From positions 62,001 to 126,000 of IMG/VR virus record IMGVR_UViG_3300046516_001816: DNA of 64,000 bases. One strand, 5' to 3'. Shown here piece after piece: positions 7,330-15,836 of this stretch. Every line of letters begins with the position of its first letter. The stretch's first letter is position 1. Position numbers and translations under genes: made by a program. Below the pieces are notes generated by a model. It made no database searches and was not told the DNA's origin. It saw only the letters and a list, made by a program, of their open reading frames with translations. This DNA is from a virus.

Positions 7330-9297
7330 ATGGGCATCAACTCCCCGGAAAACAATCAAGCACAAACGTCGATGGGTCAGGCACTCGGGCGCGCCCAGGA
7401 ACAGGCCGCCGGTTCGAATGCTGGCACGACCCAGCAACAGACGTTTAACCAGCCGCGTGGTCAAGCGGGTCAGGCTCGTCCGCGTCTGGCAGACTTCGGC
7501 CGTGTTTCGCGTGCGGCGTTCAGCCGTAACCCGCAGAGCGACGTCATCACGAAGCTCAGCAACGCGCTCACCGAAATCTACAAGAACGGCGCGCAGATCG
7601 ACAAGTCGTTCGACGTGACGCTGATCCCGATCGACTACAACAACACGCGTACGCTGGTGAAGTCGTGTATCGTCGTCGCGGTTCGCGATCTGCAAAACCC
7701 GGACAACGGCGTCGCGTACCACACGCTCGTGCTGGAAGGCTCGAGCGAGCCGATCCAGAACGACTTCCAGATGATCGGTAACACGAACATCGAAATCACG
7801 AAGGTGACGGGCGACGTGTGGACGCCGGTGTTCCAGGGCGAAGTGCAGGAATGGGTGCAACGCGCATTCCCGGGCAAGAACCTGCTGCCGGTCGACGCAG
7901 AAGTCGTGTACAGCAACTTCGACGTCGAAAACCACAACCGCGTGCATCAGCTCGCGATGAACGCACTGGCCGCTTGCGCGACCGAGCTCGACATCCGTGC
8001 GGGTGGCGTGGACATCGACCTGGGTGCAGTGGACCAGGACAACACGCTGACCGTGCAAATGTCGTTCAACAACGCGCAGACGGAAGACGTCGCAGGCATG
8101 CCGCTGCGTTCGGACATCGTGATCGACTTCCGCGCAGGCGGCCAGCCGATCCCGAATCAGCCGGGCTCCAACACCCGTGTGTCGACGCTGTCGCGCATCT
8201 CGGGCTTCATGGATCTGGTCTGGATGCCGGCGCAGCCGCAGCAGCAAGCGTTCAATCCGTGGGTCGCGCAACAGCAAGTCGCGCCGTCGCCGGACGAGTT
8301 CAAGCGCTACATCCCGCGTTTCGTGATGACCGATCTCGAATCGCAAACGCTGCTCACCACGCGTGCTGAACTCCTGGCACTCGTGACGGCGTTCACGCTG
8401 CGTGAAAACAACGCGTGGGTCGAGTCGTTCCGTCCGTCGCCGGTGCAGGTCGAAGGCGTGGACTGGAAGGACATCGGCGCCGTGGGTATCGAGGCGAACT
8501 TCGATCGCAACCCCAACGGCTTCGGCTCGCGGATCGACACGAAGAGCGACCAGTTCCAACGCGGTCAGAACTCGGCAGCCGACTACCTGATGCGTCTCGT
8601 CGCATCGGTGTTCCAGCCGAAGCTGATGCTGTCGCTCGACATCCCCGAGTGCGGTCCGCAAACGTGGTTCACGTCGGTGTTCGCCGCAGCTGGCGAAACG
8701 CAGAACGCGAACAGCGCGCATGCGACGGAGTTCATCATCAAGGAAGCGGACAAGCTCACGCATGGTCGTTTCCTGAAGCACTTCCCGGCAAACGCGCGCG
8801 TCACGGTCGATGAAAACAACCGCATCTTCAAGGGCTACTGGATCGACCGCAACGGTCACATGCGCAGCCTCGACGAGATCGATTACCTGGCCGTGCTCAA
8901 CATGGTCGGCGATCGCGATCCGGAACTGGCACGCGAATGGTCGGACAGCTTCGCGCTCACGGGCGTGCCGCTCGAGATCCGTCTGGACAAGCGCCGTAAG
9001 ATCATCAACGGCATCCTTGGCCAGAACAACGTGCACATCAAGGGCTTCGCACGCCGTGTCACCTTCGAGCCGGCATTCGTCGACGCGTTGGTCGCAGCAT
9101 GCAAGGAAGTGGGCCTCACGATGCGCACGATCGCACCGTACGCAGAGCTGAACACGTACGAGCGTGGCGTGAATCCGTACGCCGCACAAGCAGCGCTGGA
9201 CGCATCGGGCTACACGTCCGGTCTGTTCAACCGCGGCTTCGCGGGCTCCAACCAGGGCCAGTTCGGCAACCGCGCAGGCTTCTCGCGCTGGGGTTAA
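7330..9297 (+). CDS. chmA: Probable chimallin, phage nucleus shell protein
   Basis: Likely shell protein of the proteinaceous phage nucleus that encloses replicating phage DNA. ATG at 7330 follows GAAGGAAACG. The 655-residue product has a disordered Gln/Gly/Asn-rich N-terminus (about 1-55), a beta-rich domain containing DVTLIPIDYNN and GVAYHTLVLEGSSEP near residues 90-140, a larger mixed domain, and a Gly/Asn/Arg-rich tail (FNRGFAGSNQGQFGNRAGF). Ordered core with flexible ends and about 630-660 residues fits ChmA of 201phi2-1 or phiKZ gp54. It is followed by an RNAP beta' gene, as phiKZ gp54 is by gp55 (from memory). Its codon use is far more biased than its neighbours', consistent with very high expression. 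The main alternative is a capsid protein. Confidence 0.68.
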   Translation: MGINSPENNQAQTSMGQALGRAQEQAAGSNAGTTQQQTFNQPRGQAGQARPRLADFGRVSRAAFSRNPQSDVITKLSNALTEIYKNGAQIDKSFDVTLIPIDYNNTRTLVKSCIVVAVRDLQNPDNGVAYHTLVLEGSSEPIQNDFQMIGNTNIEITKVTGDVWTPVFQGEVQEWVQRAFPGKNLLPVDAEVVYSNFDVENHNRVHQLAMNALAACATELDIRAGGVDIDLGAVDQDNTLTVQMSFNNAQTEDVAGMPLRSDIVIDFRAGGQPIPNQPGSNTRVSTLSRISGFMDLVWMPAQPQQQAFNPWVAQQQVAPSPDEFKRYIPRFVMTDLESQTLLTTRAELLALVTAFTLRENNAWVESFRPSPVQVEGVDWKDIGAVGIEANFDRNPNGFGSRIDTKSDQFQRGQNSAADYLMRLVASVFQPKLMLSLDIPECGPQTWFTSVFAAAGETQNANSAHATEFIIKEADKLTHGRFLKHFPANARVTVDENNRIFKGYWIDRNGHMRSLDEIDYLAVLNMVGDRDPELAREWSDSFALTGVPLEIRLDKRRKIINGILGQNNVHIKGFARRVTFEPAFVDALVAACKEVGLTMRTIAPYAELNTYERGVNPYAAQAALDASGYTSGLFNRGFAGSNQGQFGNRAGFSRWG

Positions 9298-9334
9298 TCG
9301 GTCGCTTGTTGGGACTGAGTAGCTGATCACATAG

Positions 9335-9366
9335 GCGGGGGCCTTCGGGTCCCCGTTTATGACGTC
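9335..9366 (+). terminator. Terminator after the chimallin-like gene
   Basis: CGGGG (9336-9340 region) pairs with CCCCG around a GGCCTTCGGGT loop, followed by TTTATGACGTC and then TTTTCTTTTG. It shows the TATG arm seen at other junctions. Confidence 0.6.
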
Positions 9367-9393
9367 AGCTTTTCTTTTGTATCAGCACTCAGC

Positions 9394-9403
9394 CATATAT
9401 CAC
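9394..9403 (+). promoter_or_regulatory. Candidate early promoter CATATATCAC
   Basis: Second identical copy of the 10-mer, 110 bases before the RNAP beta' gene. It is flanked by CTCAG (9389-9393 region) and CTGAG, making a small inverted repeat around the motif. Confidence 0.5.
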
Positions 9404-9512
9404 TGAGGTGAACAAGATACTCCGTAAAAAACTACAGATCGGGTTCATTTCATGCAGTACCCTCTCAGGACCGAATAAGTAGGACGAATTAAACCAAGGA
9501 AAGGAGAAGTCA

Positions 9513-11048
9513 ATGGGCATTCACATGGAGATCATCAGCCATGATCAGATCTTCGACCAGTATCTCTCCAAAGAGCCAATCATCATCAACGATCTGTCCG
9601 ACATTTCCGAGACGGATCGGGAACGTAACGATCGCCTCATTTTCACGAAGTACGACCTGATTAACTCCGATCTGCTGTCGAACATCCCCTCGTGCGATTG
9701 CGGTAATACGATTGGCGCCGATAAACTGGGCAATGGGAAGGACATCCCGCCCGTGGAGTGTCCGGACTGTCACAAGCCGGTGAAAGAGCTGCATCAGCAA
9801 GACCTCGAGCCCCTGATCTGGTTGCGTGCGCCCATGGGCGTGAAAGCGCTGATCAACCCGATCATCTGGACCATGCTCGCGGGCAAGAACGGGTTCGAGA
9901 AATCGAACTTCGATGTGGTACGCTGGATCTGCGATACGTCGTATAAACCGCAGGCGGTCAAAGAGCCGCCCGTGGTGGACTACATTCGTAAGGCCGGGAT
10001 TCCGCGCGGCTACAACAACTTCGTCGAGAACTTCGACGAGATCATGGACTTCATGTTTAACCTGAAGTTCTACAGCAAGAAGAAGTTGGCCCCCTTGAAG
10101 CAGCTGATCAAGGAGTATCGGCATGCGGTCTTTAGCACGCATTTGCCGCTACCCAACCGCTCCTTGCTGGTGCTGGAAGAAACGAACCACGGCACCTACG
10201 TGGACCCGACTGCACCGATTGCAGTGAATGCGATTCGCATGATGGTGGGCATCGATGGGCCGCTGTCGGTCCATACGCCGCGGGTGAAGGAAAACCGCAC
10301 GATCAAGATGATCATCGAGACGGCGAACTTCTACGACGAGAACAGTCGCACCGTGCTCGCCAAGAAGGAAGGCATCTTCCGTAAGCATATCTTCGGCACC
10401 CGGTCGCACTTCAGCTTCCGCGCCGTGATTTCTTCGCTCACGGATAACCATCGCTACGACGAAATCCACATCCCGTGGGGCATCGGGGTGGCGGTGTTCG
10501 AGCTGCATTTGCAGAACATGCTCAGGCGCCGCGGCTACACTCCGTCGCAAGCCAATGCGTTCTTGGCTGAACATACGCAGAAGTACCATCCGATGTTGGA
10601 TGAGATGTTCAACCTGATCATCAGTCGTTCGCCCATTGGTGGCGGCGTGCCGTGCGTGCTGCAACGTAATCCGTCGCTCGCGCGTTCATCTGCTCAAGCC
10701 ATGTTTATCACGAAGGTGAAGACCGACGTGAACATCCCGACGATCAGTATGTCGATTTTGTCGGTGGTGGGCTTCAATGCGGACTTCGACGGCGATCAGC
10801 TGAACTGCACGTTGTCGCTCGATCACGTGACGGCCAACGATCTGTACCGCCTGGCACCCCACCAGTCGGCTTTCGATCTGAACGCCCCGCGTACCATCTC
10901 GCGCAACCTCTCGAAACCGAAGACGGCGATTGCCACCTTCTCGAACTGGCTGCACTGGGACCAACCTGAGACGCCGGACCCGGCGATCCTGCAACGGATG
11001 AATATGATTCCGGAGTGTGATCCGTACGTGGCCCCGACGATTCATTAA
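9513..11048 (+). CDS. RNA polymerase beta' subunit, N-terminal part (non-virion RNAP, phiKZ gp55-like by position)
   Basis: Carries the metal-binding loop of a multisubunit RNA polymerase. The signature NADFDGD is present at about residues 422-428, with all three catalytic aspartates. The N-terminal zinc region appears as CDCGN near residue 58 and CPDCH near residue 80. The protein has 511 residues, about half of the N-terminal part of bacterial beta', as expected for the split subunits of phiKZ-like phages. The start at 9513 has GGAAAGGAG. Its place after the chimallin-like gene and its early-type promoter point to the non-virion RNAP, which transcribes genes within the phage nucleus. The assignment as beta' is firm; which of the two phage polymerases it belongs to is inference. 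Confidence 0.87.
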   Translation: MGIHMEIISHDQIFDQYLSKEPIIINDLSDISETDRERNDRLIFTKYDLINSDLLSNIPSCDCGNTIGADKLGNGKDIPPVECPDCHKPVKELHQQDLEPLIWLRAPMGVKALINPIIWTMLAGKNGFEKSNFDVVRWICDTSYKPQAVKEPPVVDYIRKAGIPRGYNNFVENFDEIMDFMFNLKFYSKKKLAPLKQLIKEYRHAVFSTHLPLPNRSLLVLEETNHGTYVDPTAPIAVNAIRMMVGIDGPLSVHTPRVKENRTIKMIIETANFYDENSRTVLAKKEGIFRKHIFGTRSHFSFRAVISSLTDNHRYDEIHIPWGIGVAVFELHLQNMLRRRGYTPSQANAFLAEHTQKYHPMLDEMFNLIISRSPIGGGVPCVLQRNPSLARSSAQAMFITKVKTDVNIPTISMSILSVVGFNADFDGDQLNCTLSLDHVTANDLYRLAPHQSAFDLNAPRTISRNLSKPKTAIATFSNWLHWDQPETPDPAILQRMNMIPECDPYVAPTIH

Positions 11049-11072
11049 CGAAGAACAACCAAGGAAATCATC

Positions 11073-11318
11073 ATGGCAGGTGAATATGGTTATGGGCGTG
11101 AGCTCAATGTCGACCACATGACGTTCCCGTCGTCGACCGAAGATGGACCTTTCATCCCTCCGAGTGCGCAACTCAGCTTCAAGCGTTACACGCCGGAAGC
11201 CGTGGAGTTCGGCGCGCGCGACATGCCGCTCAATCTGTACGGCGACAAGGATGACTACAAGCCGTTCGATCCGACGGGTCCTTCCCGTGATGATATCCTC
11301 GACGCATTGAAGAGGTAA
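11073..11318 (+). CDS. 81-residue paralogue of a segment of RNAP beta
   Basis: A complete small gene with its own ribosome site (CCAAGGAAATC). Nearly the whole product aligns by eye with the middle of the RNAP beta C-terminal subunit at 22105-24366: YGRELN with YGRECN, STEDG with TSEDG, FKRY with FKKY, VEFG with VEFG, and PLNLYGD with PLNTYGD, with one short gap. In bacterial beta this segment begins the domain with the Glu-Asp pair near the active site, and ED is kept here. The full-length subunit also has this segment, so this is a duplicated fragment. It may be a remnant, an assembly factor or a decoy. It sits directly after the beta' gene. Confidence 0.75.
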   Translation: MAGEYGYGRELNVDHMTFPSSTEDGPFIPPSAQLSFKRYTPEAVEFGARDMPLNLYGDKDDYKPFDPTGPSRDDILDALKR

Positions 11319-11321
11319 GTC

Positions 11322-11939
11322 ATGGTCATGATTGTCCAAGGCGACACCAATGTGTTCAATGCACTTGTGTATGGAGCGGAGCGTCATCCGAATACCATGC
11401 AGTATTTGCAGAACCAGGCGTCGCAGTTCTCGGGGGCGCTCACCGAGTTCGGGCAAACGTTCATGCAAGGCGCGCAGCAGCTTTACGAGACCTTTAACAG
11501 TTCGGAAGCCATGCGGGCCGCGCGAGCGGCAGTTCGGAAGTTCGATGCAATCTTCTTACCTGATCGCATCCAGATGTTGGAGACGATTGGGAACTTGCAG
11601 CATGCGCCGTTAACCATGCAGCGATACATCATGGCGGAGCCCACCGTACGTCGGTATTTCTTGACGCAGCGCGTGGACGGTTACTCAGATACGTATCAGA
11701 ACGTCTGGGGCAATGACTGGAAAGTCGATCACTACGATTGGCGCCAGATTCATAACGGCGTGATGGAAGAGACGGAAGAAGGCCATGTGATGCATCACTG
11801 GCTGGACGATGTCTTGGAAGGGGATCGGCCGCTGCACTTTGGCGAGAAGGTGGACGCCATTCACAGTGGCGAGTCGGCGGCAGCCTACATCGAACTCGGA
11901 CGGGAAGACCCGACCGATAAGCGTAACAATAAGCTGTAA
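11322..11939 (+). CDS. Hypothetical protein (205 aa)
   Basis: Two starts are possible, ATG at 11322 and ATG at 11328, following GAGGTAAGTC. The product is largely helical, with an N-terminal half rich in Ala, Gln and Phe (TMQYLQNQASQFSGALTEFG) and a C-terminal half rich in His, Asp and Glu (HVMHHWLDDVLEGD). It lies four bases after the beta fragment and is the last gene before a terminator, so it belongs to the same transcript as the RNAP gene. No family recognised. Confidence 0.6.
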   Translation: MVMIVQGDTNVFNALVYGAERHPNTMQYLQNQASQFSGALTEFGQTFMQGAQQLYETFNSSEAMRAARAAVRKFDAIFLPDRIQMLETIGNLQHAPLTMQRYIMAEPTVRRYFLTQRVDGYSDTYQNVWGNDWKVDHYDWRQIHNGVMEETEEGHVMHHWLDDVLEGDRPLHFGEKVDAIHSGESAAAYIELGREDPTDKRNNKL

Positions 11940-11945
11940 CATAAG

Positions 11946-11984
11946 GGAGGGCCGCGCGCCCTCCTTTATGACTTCTCTTTTTTT
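11946..11984 (+). terminator. Terminator with TATG arm
   Basis: GGAGGGC and GCCCTCC form a stem around CGCGC at 11946-11964, followed by TTTATGAC and, a few bases later, a run of eight T (11977-11984). Confidence 0.7.
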
Positions 11985-12035
11985 GTCCTACTCACAGTGG
12001 AATTTTATGTTTAACCTCCAACCTGTGAGTAGAAC

Positions 12036-12479
12036 ATGGCAACTCCTGTACCGACACTGTCGTCCGCTGGTTGGGTGGTCACCCCTGCCCAGAAGGCCGA
12101 CTACCTCATGGCACACTTCTATGAGGCGATGAATAACCAGTCTTACATCTTTCCGGGAGAAGTCTCCAGCATTCAGTATGTGATTGAAAAGAATGCGGGT
12201 GATATCCCGGCAACCTGTCAGGCGATCCAGCAAGTGTTGGAGAAGTACCTGTCGCGTTACTACCCGAATACGACCGTTCAGGTGAGTAGCGATGACACTT
12301 CGGGCAACACCAGCAGCCAGGTGAACCTGACGATTTATATCTCGGCGCTCGAAGCAGGCGAGACGTATGCCTTCACGTCGCTGATCCAGATGGCGAACTC
12401 GAAGTTTGTGAAAGCCATTAACCTTAACAACACCGGCCAATCGGTGGCCGCTTCGGTGGTTCAACAAATTACATCATGA
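12036..12479 (+). CDS. Hypothetical protein (147 aa)
   Basis: First gene of a five-gene overlapping operon (12036-15739). The ATG has only a weak ribosome site (GTGAGTAGAAC). The product has a helical N-terminal half (TPAQKADYLMAHFYEAM) and a beta-rich second half (TVQVSSDD, VNLTIYISALEAGETYAF). Its size and mix of helix and beta recall small tail or baseplate proteins, but no motif proves this. The end overlaps the next start (ATGA at 12476). Confidence 0.6.
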   Translation: MATPVPTLSSAGWVVTPAQKADYLMAHFYEAMNNQSYIFPGEVSSIQYVIEKNAGDIPATCQAIQQVLEKYLSRYYPNTTVQVSSDDTSGNTSSQVNLTIYISALEAGETYAFTSLIQMANSKFVKAINLNNTGQSVAASVVQQITS

Positions 12480-13099
12480 ACGAAGCAGAACAAACCGTAT
12501 ACGAAGACCGCGACGCTCCTCAAGGTCAACGCCGCCTGGATGCCCCGAGCCCGGGTTGGCTCGACTCGGCCATGCGCCGGATCAATGATTCGATTCTTCA
12601 GGTGATCATGCACGAGCAGCATGAGTACCTCGAGAACAAACGCCTGCCGCATACGCTCAAGCAAAGCGATGCGCTGGTGAAGCCGTACCTGCTTAAAGAC
12701 GGACAGGTCATCGTCGCGACCGTGTTTCCGGTGGCGAGCGAACACAACTACGTGTGCTGCTTCACGCCGATCTACGACCGCGGCTACAGCATCTTCGACA
12801 ACGCCAAGATTCCCGAAGACGTCGCCGTGCTGGGCTACAATCTGTTCGTCTACAAGGAAAACGGCCCGCTCGCGGTGAACAACCAGCCGATCCAGATGGC
12901 CGATTATGTGCAGGAAGAACTCTGCCGGATTGCGCGTGAGATGAAGCTGCGCTACAGCCAGTTCGTCTATTTCACGTTGCTCACCCCGCGGGTGGCGGAC
13001 GGCTTTGAAGACCCCCACAACAACTTGGCGAATCTTATTCCGCGGACCCATACTGTGGAAGAGAAGGCTGCCCCGGCTCAGCCGACGCCGATCGACTAA
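12476..13099 (+). CDS. Hypothetical protein (207 aa)
   Basis: The start at 12476 overlaps the previous stop, which implies coupled translation. The 207-residue product has a charged N-terminus, a central beta-rich part (QVIVATVFPVASEHNYVCCF) and a proline-rich end (PAQPTPID). No enzyme motif or membrane segment is apparent. Its place between short proteins and an SbcD-like nuclease in one operon hints at DNA metabolism or packaging, but this is guilt by association. Confidence 0.6.
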   Translation: MNEAEQTVYEDRDAPQGQRRLDAPSPGWLDSAMRRINDSILQVIMHEQHEYLENKRLPHTLKQSDALVKPYLLKDGQVIVATVFPVASEHNYVCCFTPIYDRGYSIFDNAKIPEDVAVLGYNLFVYKENGPLAVNNQPIQMADYVQEELCRIAREMKLRYSQFVYFTLLTPRVADGFEDPHNNLANLIPRTHTVEEKAAPAQPTPID

Positions 13100-13111
13100 G
13101 GAAGACTGAAC

Positions 13112-13741
13112 ATGTTGAGAAGAGGACACGATTGGCGCGCCGCTCATCAGCGCGCGACTCATGGTCGTGACGAAGGCAAAGCGGATTATATTTTGCAGTG
13201 CGCCAGTGCGCTCAGCCAAGTCGCCAATGAAGACGTGGCCCGCTTGCCGGAAGACATCTTTGTGAAGGTGTTCTTGCCGCTGTTTGCCGGCGAAACGCTC
13301 GAGTTCCCCAAGGAAGCAACGATCGCCGGCTGGATCAGCATCGCGGGTTCGCCCTACAAGGAAGTCGACGTCTTCAACAAAGAAACGGGTGCGACCGTGT
13401 TCCGCTGCCCCCCATTGTTTGATTACAATGGTGTGGACCCGGTTCGCAATCTGAAGGATCGTACGCAGCGTCCCATCGCCGATATTGTGCAGATGGCCGA
13501 CAAGCTGATGAACATCCATCCGAACCAAAGCATCGCGTTTCTGCAACGGGAGTTGGGCCAACGGGCCAACAAGATGAACACCGGTGCAAAGCTTATGCCG
13601 AACCTGATCCGCTGGAACGAAGTGTTTGCGCGCTACGGCCGCAAGCCTTTGGTCGAGGGGCTGCCAGGCGGCACGAGCTCTGCTGACCCTCAGCAAGCCC
13701 AATCGGGCCCTGAGCCCGACGCGGAATATGAAGACTTCTAA
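13112..13741 (+). CDS. Hypothetical protein (209 aa)
   Basis: ATG at 13112 follows CTAAGGAAGACTGAAC. The product starts with a basic, His/Arg-rich stretch (MLRRGHDWRAAHQRATHGRDEGK), continues with a compact middle that may be beta-rich (EATIAGWISIAGSPYKEVDVFN), and ends in an acidic, proline-rich tail. The last 14 bases overlap the start of the nuclease gene. No family recognised. Confidence 0.6.
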   Translation: MLRRGHDWRAAHQRATHGRDEGKADYILQCASALSQVANEDVARLPEDIFVKVFLPLFAGETLEFPKEATIAGWISIAGSPYKEVDVFNKETGATVFRCPPLFDYNGVDPVRNLKDRTQRPIADIVQMADKLMNIHPNQSIAFLQRELGQRANKMNTGAKLMPNLIRWNEVFARYGRKPLVEGLPGGTSSADPQQAQSGPEPDAEYEDF

Positions 13742-14849
13742 ACTTAAGCTGGCGAGTGCGAGTGATATCCACCTCGGTGGAAAACGCACGGACACGCGCC
13801 ACATCATCAAGAACTTACGCGCGGCCTTCCCGGATAACGAGGAGACCGCGCAGTTGGACCTCATCTGCTTGGCGGGTGATGTGTTCGACACCTTGTTGAA
13901 CCTGAATGACAATGATTTGATGGAGATCGATCTCTGGGTCGGCTACATGCTGAGGTTGTGTGTCAAGTATGACATCATCCTCTACGTGTTGGAAGGCACA
14001 CCGTCTCACGACTGGTGGCAATCCGCCCGGTTCCTCACCATCAATGAAGTTGCAGGCATTGGCGCTAAACTCCGCTACGTTAAAGACATTTCCGTTGAGT
14101 ACGAACCTGACCTAGACATCTGGGTTGGGTTCGTACCTGACGAAAGTGCCCCGACAACCGACCAAACACTCAGCCAATTCAAAGCCCTGCTCGAAGCCAA
14201 AGGGCAAGATAAAGTCGATGTAATGTTCATGCACGGGCAATTTGAGTATCAATTACCCCCGGTGGTGAAAGCCCCCAAGCATTCCAGTGTCGAGTATTTG
14301 GCCCTGGTGCGATACATTATCTCGATTGGTCATGTGCACGTCTACTCGTCCTACGAGCGGATCTACGCACAGGGTTCGTTTGACCGGCTCAGTCACGGGG
14401 AGGAAGATCCCAAGGGGCATATTCGGGCGACGCTGTATAACACGCCCGACTATGACTACGAAGTGGTGTTTGTGGAAAACGAAGGCGCCAAGAAGTTTGT
14501 CACGGTCTACGTGGGCGACATGCCCGTGGATGACGCACTGATCGTGATTGAGCGCAAGGTGCGGGAACTGCCGTTTGATTCGTCGGTACGGATCGAAGCG
14601 GCGAAGGATCACCCCCTGTTCTCGGACATGGAGTCCTTGATCCGGATGTATCCGATGTTCACGTGGGCGAAAAAGCCCATCGACAAGGAAGAAGAAGAAA
14701 ACGAGCTGGAAGATGATGAAACGGTGTTCGTGCCGATTACCATCAACCGGGACAATATCACGAAGCTCCTCTTGGAACGCCTAGCGTCCCGGGGGCTTCC
14801 TGCGGACATCTTGGCGATCGCGGAGGCAAAGATCAATGAGGTGAAATGA
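13728..14849 (+). CDS. SbcD/Mre11-like metallophosphoesterase nuclease
   Basis: Putative nuclease subunit for processing DNA ends, 373 residues. The start at 13728 is supported because the frame then opens MKTSKLKLASASDIHLG, placing the first metal motif at residues 13-17 as in SbcD. The following motifs are in order: GDVFD (50-54), a GNHD variant GTPSHD (90-95), MHGQFE near 166 and GHVH near 199. A long C-terminal part contains an acidic run (KEEEENELEDDE) and a helical end. No SbcC-like ATPase is next to it, although the genes at 12036-13741 and 14846 are in the same operon. An SbcCD-type nuclease is known in other phiKZ-related phages, where it may act in recombination-dependent replication. 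Confidence 0.82.
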   Translation: MKTSKLKLASASDIHLGGKRTDTRHIIKNLRAAFPDNEETAQLDLICLAGDVFDTLLNLNDNDLMEIDLWVGYMLRLCVKYDIILYVLEGTPSHDWWQSARFLTINEVAGIGAKLRYVKDISVEYEPDLDIWVGFVPDESAPTTDQTLSQFKALLEAKGQDKVDVMFMHGQFEYQLPPVVKAPKHSSVEYLALVRYIISIGHVHVYSSYERIYAQGSFDRLSHGEEDPKGHIRATLYNTPDYDYEVVFVENEGAKKFVTVYVGDMPVDDALIVIERKVRELPFDSSVRIEAAKDHPLFSDMESLIRMYPMFTWAKKPIDKEEEENELEDDETVFVPITINRDNITKLLLERLASRGLPADILAIAEAKINEVK

Positions 14850-15739
14850 TGTTTACGCAGGCGATCTTCAGTGAAGGAACAGATATAATGTTTAAAGAAG
14901 GCATTGCCGAGCGTGCTGTCGGCCAATACCCGCTCTCGATCCCAACGAGCTTGGCAATTGAAAGCGCGAATGGGATCCATCCTGAGATCCCTGTGGAGAC
15001 GCCTCCGATCCTGAAGTTCGACGAACTCTGGATTAATCTGCGCACGCTGCACCGCAACTTTATCGGCTCGCTCGATAAGCTGACCGCAGAGCTGATCGAC
15101 GGCTACGAAGCAGCGGACGTGGTATCTGAGGAGATGGAGCACATCCAGTCCATCATCCAGGAAACCGCGCCCAATTGCCAGGTGCGCTTCTACGTGAGCA
15201 ACTACGCACGCATGGAGCAGACCTACCCGAAGGCCACGATCCGGCGCGATAACACCGTCAAGCAAAAGCATTTCACGCAGACGATGACCGCCTCGATTGC
15301 GAAGCTGCTCAAGGACCACGAGCATCAACCGTACCTGAGTGTTTTCGATCGCAAGCTGAAACACGTGGGGGAGGGCTTTCCGAAAGTCCTGATCGTCACG
15401 CATATCCCTTACGACCTGTTGTCCGCCAAAGCGTTTAAAGAACTCGTGTTGCTGGAATCCCACACGGGCTCGTTTAAGCGTCGGGCCTTGTGGTACACCA
15501 AGTTCTACAATGGCAAGGAACTGGTGCAGATTCCGTTTCGGGAAGACATGCTCCAGATCTTTGGCGACAATGAAACCTTCCACCCGATGGACATTCGTCT
15601 ACGCAAGGAGATCCTCGACATCGCGAATACTTACAACTGGTCTCAGGTCACCACCACCGACCGGATACGGCTCTCACTGGAAAACATGAAGAACCATTGG
15701 GCGCTGGAACAGATCAAACCCCTGCTGAAAAGCGAGTAA
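14846..15739 (+). CDS. Conserved hypothetical protein (297 aa)
   Basis: The start at 14846 (or ATG at 14849) overlaps the stop of the nuclease gene as ATGA, so the two are co-translated. A third in-frame ATG lies at 14888. The middle of the protein contains helical stretches (FDELWINLRTLHRNFIGSLDKLTAELIDG) and a core with VLIVTHIPYDLL near residue 190. Close coupling to an SbcD-like protein suggests a role in the same DNA-processing step. No family recognised. Confidence 0.65.
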   Translation: MMFTQAIFSEGTDIMFKEGIAERAVGQYPLSIPTSLAIESANGIHPEIPVETPPILKFDELWINLRTLHRNFIGSLDKLTAELIDGYEAADVVSEEMEHIQSIIQETAPNCQVRFYVSNYARMEQTYPKATIRRDNTVKQKHFTQTMTASIAKLLKDHEHQPYLSVFDRKLKHVGEGFPKVLIVTHIPYDLLSAKAFKELVLLESHTGSFKRRALWYTKFYNGKELVQIPFREDMLQIFGDNETFHPMDIRLRKEILDIANTYNWSQVTTTDRIRLSLENMKNHWALEQIKPLLKSE

Positions 15740-15742
15740 TAG

Positions 15743-15792
15743 GATAGGGGCAATTTTTACATCCCAGGCCTATTTTCTGCATAGCCCCAATT
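15743..15792 (+). terminator. Possible hairpin after the nuclease operon
   Basis: ATAGGGGC near 15743 can pair with GCCCC near 15784, enclosing TTTTTACATCCCAGG. The stem is short and the loop long, so termination here is uncertain. Confidence 0.3.
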
Positions 15793-15836
15793 AAATTCAG
15801 AAAAGCTACAAACAGCCTGACAATTAAGGAAAAACC

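Noticed and set aside
7297-9330. 677-codon open frame opposite the chimallin-like gene
   Set aside because: It is an antisense shadow caused by strong codon bias and GC-rich third positions; composition is Arg/His/Val-rich and there is no ribosome site.
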